The notes under the pieces were generated by a model. That model was not told where the DNA came from. It saw only the letters and a list, made by a program, of their open reading frames with translations, and did not search any database. Position numbers and translations under genes: made by a program. A stretch of 39,487 bases of DNA, from assembly GCA_023250715.1 (NCBI GenBank), contig JAHFAF010000012.1:1-39487 (forward strand), read 5' to 3'. The DNA comes from Pseudobdellovibrionaceae bacterium (lineage in GTDB: Bacteria > Bdellovibrionota > FAC87 > UBA2466). Of the stretch, positions 31,260 through 39,487 are shown piece after piece. Every line of letters begins with the position of its first letter. Within the stretch, counting starts at the first letter, position 1.

Positions 31260-32741
31260 ATGGCCGCCCGCCCTGCACTACCAGCCCTTTTGCCGTTGAC
31301 CAAACGCGTCGCTTCTATCGCGGGTGGAGCCCTAATTCTGCTCAGTTGCTCGGCTCGGCCCTTGTTCGCAATGAACGTAAAGGACGCCTTTTCTTTATTC
31401 CTCTTAGGCATCGCTATCTTGAGTTTGCATTGGCCCATGGCCAAGTATCATCAGTTTCTGGGACGCAGCATTGGAATCAGTCTTTTATTAATTAGTGGAG
31501 GAACTCCTTGGGCCATTCGTTTGCTGGACGCGAGCCTTCTCTTTCTCCCCAGTCCCTCTTCGAAAAAATATTGGCTGGGACAGCTTCTGATTTTGACCGC
31601 GGGAAGCATGGGTTTCTATCAAGCACTAAACTATTCGCTCGAAATGAAAGGCGAGTCCGTCTTTCAACCCCACATGCCGCTAGCAACTCTCTCCGGAGTT
31701 CTCCTCTCCGTGATTGGCTTATTCTGTCTCAATCCCCACCGTGGAATTATCGGGCTTCTTACAAAATCTAGCGCCGGGGGCATGCTGGCGAGAAGGCTTC
31801 TTCCCTGGGCACTTGGAATTCCTCTACTTCTCTGGTGGTTTCGAATTTACGGTCAGGCCCATCACTTTTATTCGGAAGAGCAAGGCTTCGCGCTTTTCTT
31901 CACGCTCACCCTGGTGACCCTCGTGATCCTGATCACACGGACTGCGCTGCGATTACACGACATGGATTCTCAGCGCGCAAAATCTGCCGAAGTAATCGAG
32001 ACCCATCGAAAGGCGCTCCTTTACTCCTCGAAGATGTCGGCCCTCGGAGAGATGGCGAGCGGAATTGCACACGAAATCAATAATCCTCTTTCTGTCATTT
32101 ATGGCGAAGCCGAAGGCCTGCGCGAGCTTGCGACCGCTAAAAAACTCAACTTCGAAGAAGTAGCGCGGCTTGCGACAAAGATTGAAGCGACGACCGAGCG
32201 TATCTCGCGAATCGTGAAGGGTTTGAGAACTTTCGCTCGCGATTCCCGCGAGGAGCCTTTTGTATTCGTGCCCCTCTATCAAATTCTCGAAGATACACTG
32301 GCTTTCTGTCGTGAACGTTTCAAAATTCACAAGACCCAGCTGGAAGTCGCTAAAATTCCCCTTTCCTTGCAGATTGAGTGTAGGCGGGTCCAACTCTCCC
32401 AAGTTTTTCTGAACCTTCTCAACAACGCTTTCGATGCCGTTCACAATCAAGAAGATCGTCAAGTTCGAATTGATTGGAAAGAGATCGGCCCCGACATCGA
32501 ACTTCAAGTTAGTGACAATGGCCCCGGCATCCCTGAAAAAATTCGAGACAAAATATTTCAGCCTTTCTTTACGACGAAGGAAGTGGGAAAGGGTACGGGC
32601 CTTGGTCTCTCAATAGCAAATGGAATTATCGAGGCCCACCAGGGGTCACTCCGGGTCGAAACCCCACCGACGGGAAATGGATCGGTCTTTAAGGTACTCC
32701 TGCCCCGAGTACAGGCGAAAGATCAGAAGAAAGCGGCCTAA
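31260..32741 (+). CDS. Membrane sensor histidine kinase (multi-TM, HisKA + HATPase_c)
   Basis: Several hydrophobic segments, H-box 'SALGEMASGIAHEINNPLSVIYGEAEGL', N-box 'FLNLLNNAFDAV', G1 'VSDNGPGIP', F 'FQPFFTTK', G2 'GTGLGLSIANGI'. Confidence 0.95.
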   Translation: MAARPALPALLPLTKRVASIAGGALILLSCSARPLFAMNVKDAFSLFLLGIAILSLHWPMAKYHQFLGRSIGISLLLISGGTPWAIRLLDASLLFLPSPSSKKYWLGQLLILTAGSMGFYQALNYSLEMKGESVFQPHMPLATLSGVLLSVIGLFCLNPHRGIIGLLTKSSAGGMLARRLLPWALGIPLLLWWFRIYGQAHHFYSEEQGFALFFTLTLVTLVILITRTALRLHDMDSQRAKSAEVIETHRKALLYSSKMSALGEMASGIAHEINNPLSVIYGEAEGLRELATAKKLNFEEVARLATKIEATTERISRIVKGLRTFARDSREEPFVFVPLYQILEDTLAFCRERFKIHKTQLEVAKIPLSLQIECRRVQLSQVFLNLLNNAFDAVHNQEDRQVRIDWKEIGPDIELQVSDNGPGIPEKIRDKIFQPFFTTKEVGKGTGLGLSIANGIIEAHQGSLRVETPPTGNGSVFKVLLPRVQAKDQKKAA

Positions 32742-33694
32742 TCCGCCCTTTCAGCCATATTAATCACCGTATCTAGCATGATATTTCTGGACTGCTCTTC
32801 GATATACTTCAGCTCAGCCCGGAAGTCTCCGGCGGTAAAATACCGGATGTAGCCATCCGAATTTAAAAACCACTGCGAAATTACCCCCCCTGCGACCCTG
32901 GATACGCTCACGTTTACCGTACGCCCACTGGCCAGAACGTCCTCGACATTCACTGGAAACTTAATGGTGGAGGGAGTAGGAATTGTCCCTCCTTCAAGAA
33001 AAAATTCTTCAAGGCCGTCTTTTTCACGCGTTTCAAACTTCTGTTCCGCGTAGTACCCGAAGCCCGTTAGAAACCCCAAAAGTTCCGGACCCCGTACCGA
33101 GATTAGTCCTCGCATGGGGGAACTCTCAATTTCATCCTCCTCCGGCAAGGGTTTGTCCGTCTTTATATCGTAAGGAATGAGATCAAGAATGAAGTAAAAG
33201 CCCCCATGCTTATTCGCATACTGTTTCGCATGAAGGATGGAGCTCCGTAACTTTTCAAACGTAGATTTGAGTTTGCTTGAACTTTTTTCGGCCACCTGAC
33301 AAGAGCCATTCGATATATACCAAACCTCCTTCGCGGCCGTGCCCTGAATTACCCGCTTCTCGGTCTTTTGAGCGGTACAAGGACCGCAAAGAGAAACAGC
33401 GTCAATCCACGAGCTGCGCGCCGAGATCGTATGCTTCTCCTGCGCCTCAACGGCGGATGCCTCCCCCTCTTGCTGGAGAGTTTTTAACTTCTGCTTTTCC
33501 GCATCCAAAGCGACCCGTTTTTCCTCCAGGGTCTTTCGGCATTCCGGATTCTCCATCCGGGCCGCAAAAAACTCGCGAGAGGTTTTTCCACCGGTAAGAA
33601 CCAGATCCACACCGGGTTCCGGAATTTTCGGCTTGTCCAAAGCGGTGGCGGAAGTTGAAACCAATACCCAACCCAAAACTACAAATAAACGCAT
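32738..33694 (-). CDS. Exported protein of unknown function
   Basis: Likely start at 33694 (MRLFVVLGWVLVSTSATALDKP). Coiled-coil 'EEKRVALDAEKQKLKTLQQEGEASAVEAQEK' then a CGPC motif (VSLCGPCTAQ). 4-bp convergent overlap with the kinase. Confidence 0.65.
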   Translation of the reverse strand: MRLFVVLGWVLVSTSATALDKPKIPEPGVDLVLTGGKTSREFFAARMENPECRKTLEEKRVALDAEKQKLKTLQQEGEASAVEAQEKHTISARSSWIDAVSLCGPCTAQKTEKRVIQGTAAKEVWYISNGSCQVAEKSSSKLKSTFEKLRSSILHAKQYANKHGGFYFILDLIPYDIKTDKPLPEEDEIESSPMRGLISVRGPELLGFLTGFGYYAEQKFETREKDGLEEFFLEGGTIPTPSTIKFPVNVEDVLASGRTVNVSVSRVAGGVISQWFLNSDGYIRYFTAGDFRAELKYIEEQSRNIMLDTVINMAERAD

Positions 33695-33702
33695 CTTTCG
33701 GC

Positions 33703-34527
33703 TTATAAAGGGTAGTGGTTTAGAAGCCAATCTTTAAAGCTACGCGCTAATAACACCTTAGATCCTCGAATCGTGGTACGTGGAAAAAGCCGGTACATTC
33801 GAAGCATTAGCCGTCCATTCCAGGTGGGGAAAACCTCGGCCTCCCCCCGGGCAAGTGCAGCCAAAATCTCCCGGGCGACAGTATTCGGAGAAACGAGTGC
33901 CCACTCGAGCCATTTGGGAAAACCAAGAGTCTGCCCCTTTGCCAAAATCGACGTATTTACGAATCCAGGAGAGACGAGACTAAGTTTCACGGAGGAACCC
34001 GAAAGACGGAGCTCTTCTCTCAAAGCGCGAGTGAAACCTACTACCGCATGTTTGGTGGCTACATAGGCAGACATGAAAGGGGGGGCCAAATGCCCTGCAA
34101 CGGAAGCAACATTTACAATTCTTCCCTTCCCACGACTCTCCATATCTTTGAGAGCAAGACGAGTTCCCTTCACCACGGCTTGCAAATTAATTTCAATCAC
34201 GCGATCAAATTGCTCCCCGGTAAGTTTCTTGAATTCCCCAAGCCCAGAGACACCGGCATTATTGATCCAAACATCCACCGGAGAGGCCTCTCTAAGAGCT
34301 CTTTCCAAGGTAGTCTCCTCGGAAACATCTCCGACGACAGGATGAACTTTTTGCCCAAGCTTGCGAGCTTCTCTTTCCCACGCAACAAGGCCGATTTCAT
34401 CGAGGTCCACCGCCCAGACCTCCGCACCCGCTTCCAATAGCTTTTCCCCGAGCGCTCGCCCTATCCCGCCGGCCGCTCCGGTGATGACGACTCGCCGTCT
34501 TTGAAAGGCCTTACCAATTTTGCTCAT
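33703..34527 (-). CDS. Short-chain dehydrogenase/reductase (SDR)
   Basis: GAAGGIGRALGE (TGxxxGxG-type), NNAG, catalytic S...YVATK. Confidence 0.95.
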   Translation of the reverse strand: MSKIGKAFQRRRVVITGAAGGIGRALGEKLLEAGAEVWAVDLDEIGLVAWEREARKLGQKVHPVVGDVSEETTLERALREASPVDVWINNAGVSGLGEFKKLTGEQFDRVIEINLQAVVKGTRLALKDMESRGKGRIVNVASVAGHLAPPFMSAYVATKHAVVGFTRALREELRLSGSSVKLSLVSPGFVNTSILAKGQTLGFPKWLEWALVSPNTVAREILAALARGEAEVFPTWNGRLMLRMYRLFPRTTIRGSKVLLARSFKDWLLNHYPL

Positions 34528-35350
34528 CGATCCACTCCGCCCCCTTTGGGGTCACAAGTAAAATCTCTTCGAACTTCGCCCCGAAATATTGGGTTCCCAA
34601 ATGAGGTTCGATCGCCCAAAGCCCTACCCAATCCCCTTCGAACTGCGGACCAAGAAGTTGGCCGAAAAGGCCCCGCGACGTCAGCTCCCAATAAGATTGC
34701 CACCCGAAATTCCAAAATTTGAAACGCCTGGCCTTTTCAGAAGTCCGGTGCACCCGATGGCCCAATACGGAAAACGGGTATTTCTGGTGGATATTCTCGT
34801 AACCCTTTTCTTTGATTTTATCGTCGATAATACGCCAGAGATCCCCACCCAGAATCCATTCGGGAATTCCCGCTCGAAGTTCCTCTAAAAAAGCCCGCGC
34901 GCGTTGAAACTCCGGATTCGAGCCCAAGCTCGCCGTGTAGCCGATATCGCAGATAAAACCTTTGAAGACCGGCGCAACATCCAAAATGAAAACTTCGCCT
35001 GGCAGAATAATTCTCTTGGAAGGCGAGTACTCGGCATAGGTCCGAATTCCGTAGAACCGCGTTCTTTCCCCGAACCAGGCAAATGGGTGATGGAAAAATC
35101 CGTTTACTCCGTGGTCGCCCAGGTAGGTGCCGACGAGCTCGGCCGCCTGCTTCTCTGTCCAGCCTTCGCGGATCATCGCCCCCACTTCTTTTACCGCTTC
35201 CTGCGCTAACCGCTGTGCCGAGCGAAACCCAGCGACGGTCTCGGCGTCGGGGACCGAATTCACGGGAGGAGCATATCTTCGGAAAAGGGGAAGAGCGGTG
35301 ACTCGTGAAGCTCTACGAAGAAAGGGCTCCAATCTCAGATCTGTTCTCAA
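34511..35350 (-). CDS. M24-family metallopeptidase (Xaa-Pro peptidase-like)
   Basis: 'VFILDVAPVFKGFICDIGYTASLG' (paired metal Asp), 'LGHRVHRTSE', 'LWAIEPHLG', 'AKFEEILLVT'. TTG start; overlaps both neighbours. Confidence 0.82.
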   Translation of the reverse strand: MRTDLRLEPFLRRASRVTALPLFRRYAPPVNSVPDAETVAGFRSAQRLAQEAVKEVGAMIREGWTEKQAAELVGTYLGDHGVNGFFHHPFAWFGERTRFYGIRTYAEYSPSKRIILPGEVFILDVAPVFKGFICDIGYTASLGSNPEFQRARAFLEELRAGIPEWILGGDLWRIIDDKIKEKGYENIHQKYPFSVLGHRVHRTSEKARRFKFWNFGWQSYWELTSRGLFGQLLGPQFEGDWVGLWAIEPHLGTQYFGAKFEEILLVTPKGAEWIDEQNW

Positions 35351-36182
35351 AAAACTCCCCTAGAAGCCGGTTCACCCGTTGAGGGTCAACCCGGTGCAGC
35401 CAATGATTACCTGGGAGTATACGGCAGGTAAAGTGCGCGGCGAAAGGTCGAAACTCTTCGTAATTGGGAGGAGCCAGAAAGGCGTCCTTTTCCCCCCATA
35501 AGACAAGAACCGGGCAATTTACCGATGGAACGGGATTGCGAAGTGCCCGAGGCAACTCTTTCGCAAATTCACGGTACTGCTGGAGCGGAGCTTCAAGACA
35601 CTCCTGGACCTGTTCCTTCTGCAAAGCAATCGATTCCGGAATCTCGCCCAATTGATGGGCTACTCGTAAGAGTGTCTTTGGAAAAAATTTTACGGCGAGC
35701 TCAGGAACCCGTGGCATCTGGAAAAAATAGATGTACCAGGATTTGAAAAGTTGATGGGGCCGATTGATCCGCCGGGCCATCACAGGAAGTGGAAGGCCGT
35801 TCATCAATACGAGCCCTTTCAATCTATCGCCGAGATAAAGCGCCAGATTCGACGCATGCACGGCCCCCAGATCGTGGCCTACGCAATAGATCGGCCGCTT
35901 TCCCTCAGGATCGACTCGATTTAGGACCTGCAATAGATCGAGCGCCGAGGCCTTAAGACCAAAGCGGTCTTTCTTGGAGCTATTTTCCGAGGGGCCGGCC
36001 CCGCGCGTGTAGGGGCAAATCACCTCATAGCGGGACTGAAAATGTTCGGCCTGAAATTGCCAGGTCTCCGGGGAATCGGGAAAGCCGTGAAGAAAAAGAA
36101 GAATGGGATGGGAAGAATTCCCGGATCGCCACCAAGCGGTACGAAGGCCCCGTAGACGCGCTATTTCCAAATGCCCCGTCAT
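35313..36182 (-). CDS. Alpha/beta hydrolase, epoxide hydrolase/haloalkane dehalogenase-like (Asp nucleophile)
   Basis: LFLHGFPDSPETW, VGHDLGAVHA (GHDxG elbow), late 'GNHWLHRVDPQRVNRLLGEF'. Confidence 0.9.
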   Translation of the reverse strand: MTGHLEIARLRGLRTAWWRSGNSSHPILLFLHGFPDSPETWQFQAEHFQSRYEVICPYTRGAGPSENSSKKDRFGLKASALDLLQVLNRVDPEGKRPIYCVGHDLGAVHASNLALYLGDRLKGLVLMNGLPLPVMARRINRPHQLFKSWYIYFFQMPRVPELAVKFFPKTLLRVAHQLGEIPESIALQKEQVQECLEAPLQQYREFAKELPRALRNPVPSVNCPVLVLWGEKDAFLAPPNYEEFRPFAAHFTCRILPGNHWLHRVDPQRVNRLLGEFFENRSEIGALSS

Positions 36183-37180
36183 ACGGCGGTTAGAGTCAAG
36201 GAAGGTTGCGGGTAGGGAATGCCGAAAACGCCGAGGCGCTGTGCCTCAAGGAGAGTTTGCGTGTGGTGACGCGTATTCAGAAGAACACTCAAATAAGGCG
36301 CTGAAACGAATAATCGATGAATCACGCTGGGCCAGGATAGGGAATCAAAGAGAGGAATACAACTGGCAAGCGTTTCGAAGAACGGGTGCACTCCCCTCAA
36401 CTCACGCACCCTAAAAAATTTCTGAAGCTCAGCCAAAACCCACCCCGATGTAAAACATTGCGCTGTCAGGAGATCGGTTTTTGCCAGCAGTGCCTGCTTC
36501 ATCCCTCCTCGTGCGCGGCCCATGAGCTCCAGCATAAGAAAGGCATAATTTCTATGGCGCGATTCTTCCTCGAGATGCCTTAAGTGAAGTTCATGATAAA
36601 GCGGATCCACCAATTCCTTTGAGCGGTGGAGCTCTTTGTAAAGTTGAATAGAAACTTCCTCGACGGTGGCTACCGTCCACCAAAACGCTCCTCCGCCTGC
36701 TTCGGAGTTTTTCAAAATCGTATGCAAGTACCAAGAACCCCAGGTTTTGGGTAACAGCTTCTCTACTAAATCTGGACTGAGCCCCATTTGCTCGCAAAAG
36801 AGATCATTGAACCTGCGAAAAGCGAGAGAATGCTTTTCCTCTTCTTCAAAGAAGAGAACACCTAGCTCCTCCATTTCGGGATTAATGGGATAGGAGCGAA
36901 GGACTCTCGCCCACGCGGGATCTCGCATTTTATTAATGACCGATTCGGTTTCGGCAATCATGGAATTAATGACGAGTCCCAACCACTGCGAGAGAGCCAG
37001 GCGTTGCTCGCCGCTTGCGCCGGGAAAAGCTATCGCGTCCGCATCGAGCGGAAGAAAGGAGCGAGTAAGATCAATACCGCCACCCCAGGAAATACTATCC
37101 TCTAAGTGCCATGCATGCCTTCGCTGGCTCTTGACCTGAGATTGCAGCTTTTGTTCGTCGAACGGGTTCCATCCCGCCAT
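36179..37180 (-). CDS. AurF-like / ferritin-like diiron protein
   Basis: 'MIAETESVINKM', 'FFEEEEKHSLAF' (EExxH), 'TVATVEEVSIQLYKEL', 'YHELHLRHLEEESRHRNYAF' (EExxH): a four-helix diiron ligand pattern. Confidence 0.72.
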   Translation of the reverse strand: MAGWNPFDEQKLQSQVKSQRRHAWHLEDSISWGGGIDLTRSFLPLDADAIAFPGASGEQRLALSQWLGLVINSMIAETESVINKMRDPAWARVLRSYPINPEMEELGVLFFEEEEKHSLAFRRFNDLFCEQMGLSPDLVEKLLPKTWGSWYLHTILKNSEAGGGAFWWTVATVEEVSIQLYKELHRSKELVDPLYHELHLRHLEEESRHRNYAFLMLELMGRARGGMKQALLAKTDLLTAQCFTSGWVLAELQKFFRVRELRGVHPFFETLASCIPLFDSLSWPSVIHRLFVSAPYLSVLLNTRHHTQTLLEAQRLGVFGIPYPQPSLTLTAV

Positions 37181-37205
37181 GTCTTAATGTTATAGCTACC
37201 GCATC

Positions 37206-38591
37206 ATGGACGAACTACGCACCGCATTCGATCCCGAACAATTCCGACGGCACGGCCACAAACTAGTGGACCACTTGGCCGACTACTTGAATGGAGTCCT
37301 AGAGGGCAAGGGCCCGGTACACCCTTGGATAGAACCGGAAAAGAGACTGGCAAATTGGCCCAAGATCGAAACTCCAGCACCGAACTTGAGCCAAATTTTT
37401 TCCGATCTCATCGAGCAAAGCCAGCATTTGCATCACCCCTCCTACGTGGGACACCAAATGGCAGTGCCCCTTCCCCTAACGGCTCTAGCCGATCTCGCCA
37501 CATCGGTTTTGAACAATAGTAGCGCCATTTACGAGATGGGCCCCTCAGGCGTTCTCATCGAAAAGAGATGCCTCGAATGGATGGCGAAAACTCTGGGTTA
37601 CAGTCCCGAAGCGGACGGCGTCTTTACTTCCGGTGGGACATTGGGAAATCTCACGGCCCTCTTGGCCGCCCGCCAAAAAAAGGGCGGGGGAAATTGTTTC
37701 CTCGTTTCCGATCAAGCGCATTACTCCATTGATCGGGCGGTAAAAATCATGGGGTGGGGTGAAGAGGGGCTGGAAAAAGTCCCGGTCGATGAGAAATTCA
37801 AGATGCGGGTCGAAGCACTCGAGCCGACACTTCGCAAAGCTCGCGATGCGGGAAAGAGAGTCATCGGCATTAGCGCCAATGCCTGTTCGACTTCGACCGG
37901 ATCGTTTGATCCGCTGCCCGAAATAGCAGCCTTCGCAAAAAAACAGGGCCTTTGGTTTCACGCGGACGGTGCGCACGGGGCGGCCACTTGTTTGAGTGAA
38001 AAATACCGCTCCCTAGTAAAGGGAATCGAGCAGGCCGATTCCGTTGTGTGGGACGCCCACAAAATGCTCATGGTCCCGGCCCTCACTACAGCGGTACTCT
38101 TCAAGGACGGAACGGACTCCTTCGAGACGTTTTCCCAGGAAGCCTCTTACCTATTTCAGAAAAGCGCCCGAGAGGAATGGTACAACCCCTGCCATCGTAC
38201 TTTAGAATGTACGAAGAGAGACTTTGCCTTTCGCCTCTACCTAGTATTGCGCGCATATGGGCAAGGCCTGTTCGCCGATTACGTGACCCGGCAATATGAT
38301 CTGGCCCGAGCCTTCGCGAGAAAGCTCGAGGATACGGATGACTTCGAAATAGCCATTAAGCCAGAGTCCAATATCGTGTGCTTTAGATATACGGCAATGA
38401 AAAGTGCGGACTTGGATAGCTTTCACACCCAAGTCCGTAAGAAAATAATTGCGTCAGGAAAAACTTATCTGGTGCAGGCACAACTCCCCAAGGGAGTTTA
38501 TCTGCGCACCACAATAATGAACCCCTTCACGACGGAAGAGGTTCTTGAAAATGTGATCCAGGAAGTGCGAGCTGAATTCGAGAAGCTCTAG
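37206..38591 (+). CDS. PLP-dependent group II decarboxylase (aromatic amino acid/glutamate decarboxylase-like)
   Basis: 'HHPSYVGHQM', 'GVFTSGGTLGNLTALLAAR', 'WFHADGAHGAA', 'VVWDAHKMLMVPALTTAVLFKD' (PLP Lys). Confidence 0.92.
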   Translation: MDELRTAFDPEQFRRHGHKLVDHLADYLNGVLEGKGPVHPWIEPEKRLANWPKIETPAPNLSQIFSDLIEQSQHLHHPSYVGHQMAVPLPLTALADLATSVLNNSSAIYEMGPSGVLIEKRCLEWMAKTLGYSPEADGVFTSGGTLGNLTALLAARQKKGGGNCFLVSDQAHYSIDRAVKIMGWGEEGLEKVPVDEKFKMRVEALEPTLRKARDAGKRVIGISANACSTSTGSFDPLPEIAAFAKKQGLWFHADGAHGAATCLSEKYRSLVKGIEQADSVVWDAHKMLMVPALTTAVLFKDGTDSFETFSQEASYLFQKSAREEWYNPCHRTLECTKRDFAFRLYLVLRAYGQGLFADYVTRQYDLARAFARKLEDTDDFEIAIKPESNIVCFRYTAMKSADLDSFHTQVRKKIIASGKTYLVQAQLPKGVYLRTTIMNPFTTEEVLENVIQEVRAEFEKL

Positions 38592-38594
38592 GGT

Positions 38595-38924
38595 CTACCA
38601 CCAGTAAGGGCGACCAAAGAGAACTCTGCCCGTGAAGCGAACCGCTCTGAAGCCAGCCCAAAATGCCCGGCGACCGAGTCCGAAGGCCAAGCGGCCCGCG
38701 AACCAGCCCGCTCTGCGAACAGGGGCGAAGCATCCGGGTCCCACTCCACCAATGGGGCAAACGGGACGGTAAGGATAAAACGGGCGAGGCCCATAGAATC
38801 CACCGGAGCGAATCGAAAGATTCAGGTTAAAACTGGAAGCGTGGCCACCAGCCCGCGCTTCAGTCGGCAAGACCGCGCTTACCATAAAAAGAGCCAAGAG
38901 GAAGGACACTACCAACTTTTTCAC
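38595..38924 (-). CDS. Small exported Gly/Arg/aromatic-rich protein
   Basis: GTG start at 38924 with SD GGAGG gives (M)KKLVVSFLLALFMVSAVLPTEARAGGHASS, then SGGFYGPRPFYPYRPVCPIGGVGPGC...FGRPYWW. The ORF track start at 39008 looks too far upstream. Confidence 0.65.
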   Translation of the reverse strand: MKKLVVSFLLALFMVSAVLPTEARAGGHASSFNLNLSIRSGGFYGPRPFYPYRPVCPIGGVGPGCFAPVRRAGWFAGRLAFGLGRRAFWAGFRAVRFTGRVLFGRPYWW

Positions 38925-39175
38925 GACAAGAACCTCCGCAATTACAGCACACAAATCCATCAAGTGCCTGAAGACAATCTCCAGACAACCATGTCCCAAG
39001 CTCAACAAAAATTAGAGCAAGCTGTGTGCCAGGAATTTAAGCAGTACGATTCAACGTAATGGGGTGCGAAGTGCCAAAAAACGCCACGACAGTTGTTTAG
39101 GGATAAGTCGTATTCATTCGGGCTACTTAATCCCGACAATTCTCTCACTATGGGAAACTTCTTTACCGGGACAGA

Positions 39176-39487
39176 ATGAATCACATGAAACACCTCTCTC
39201 TACTTATGATCCTCTGGTCTTTGACCACAAACGCAAACTCATATGGCGAGTTCTCCACCCAATACACGCTTGGCTCGGGGAAGACGGCGAAGATCCTAAT
39301 TTTCTCCCCGACAAGCTCCTCAGCGCACCTGCCAATTTTCATTTGGGTTCACGGGACCAATTGCAAATACGACGATTCCATTTCGAGGGGAATTTTGGCC
39401 TCCTTTGCCGAGCGCGGTCTCGTTTCGGCGAGCATCGAGTACGCGGATGGCTATCTCGCGGGAAACAGCTGCAACGTCGTTCAGCCG
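39176..39487 (+). CDS. Exported alpha/beta-hydrolase/esterase-like protein, truncated by the window edge
   Basis: Manual translation MNHMKHLSLLMILWSLTTNANSYGEFSTQYTLGSGKTAKILIFSPTSSSAHLPIFIWVHGTNCKYDDSISRGILASFAERGLVSASIEYADGYLAGNSCNVVQP..., open to the end of the window. Absent from the ORF track. Confidence 0.62.
   Translation, partial: MNHMKHLSLLMILWSLTTNANSYGEFSTQYTLGSGKTAKILIFSPTSSSAHLPIFIWVHGTNCKYDDSISRGILASFAERGLVSASIEYADGYLAGNSCNVVQP

Noticed and set aside
31953-32507. 184-aa minus-strand ORF inside the histidine kinase
   Set aside because: Antisense to conserved HisKA/HATPase motifs.
37545-37976. 143-aa minus-strand ORF inside the decarboxylase
   Set aside because: Antisense to conserved PLP-enzyme sequence.
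1-39487. tRNA, rRNA, IS elements, integrases or phage genes
   Set aside because: None recognised in the ORFs or intergenic sequence by eye; a tRNAscan-SE and ISfinder run would be needed to exclude them.

Overview
This 39.5 kb window is gene-dense, with roughly 29 supported CDSs on both strands. The style resembles a predatory or surface-rich member of Bdellovibrionota/Oligoflexia; that assignment is inference only. I saw no rRNA, tRNA, CRISPR array, IS element or phage module. Main contents: (1) a 10.7 kb minus-strand gene (703-11421) for a 3572-aa exported, probable lipoprotein with about 30 tandem IPT/TIG units and 14 Kelch-like blades. It has a clear sigma70-type promoter and is followed 15 bp later by an edge-truncated SurA/parvulin-like lipoprotein gene that the ORF track misses. 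(2) A DEAD-box helicase with a DEVD motif II, followed by a cytosolic MsrB. (3) A tightly coupled five-gene minus-strand operon (22472 to 15252): an exported helical protein, a helical-repeat protein with C-terminal winged-helix-like segments, a secreted trypsin-like protease with a GGGDGV tandem linker, and two Cys-rich divergent RCC1-like secreted paralogs. The operon is preceded by a perfect TGACACTTTGTGTCA palindrome, and a 13/15 match lies upstream of the helicase. I consider this operon the best candidate for an undescribed system. (4) A translationally coupled pair of M16 peptidases, active and degenerate. (5) A response regulator coupled to an exported MsrB, divergent from a multi-TM histidine kinase, with repeated ACCGAT half-sites between them. 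(6) An overlapping metabolic cluster (AurF-like diiron protein, GHD-type alpha/beta hydrolase, M24 peptidase, SDR) divergent from a PLP group II decarboxylase across a 25-bp gap. All calls come from reading motifs by eye; no database search was run.
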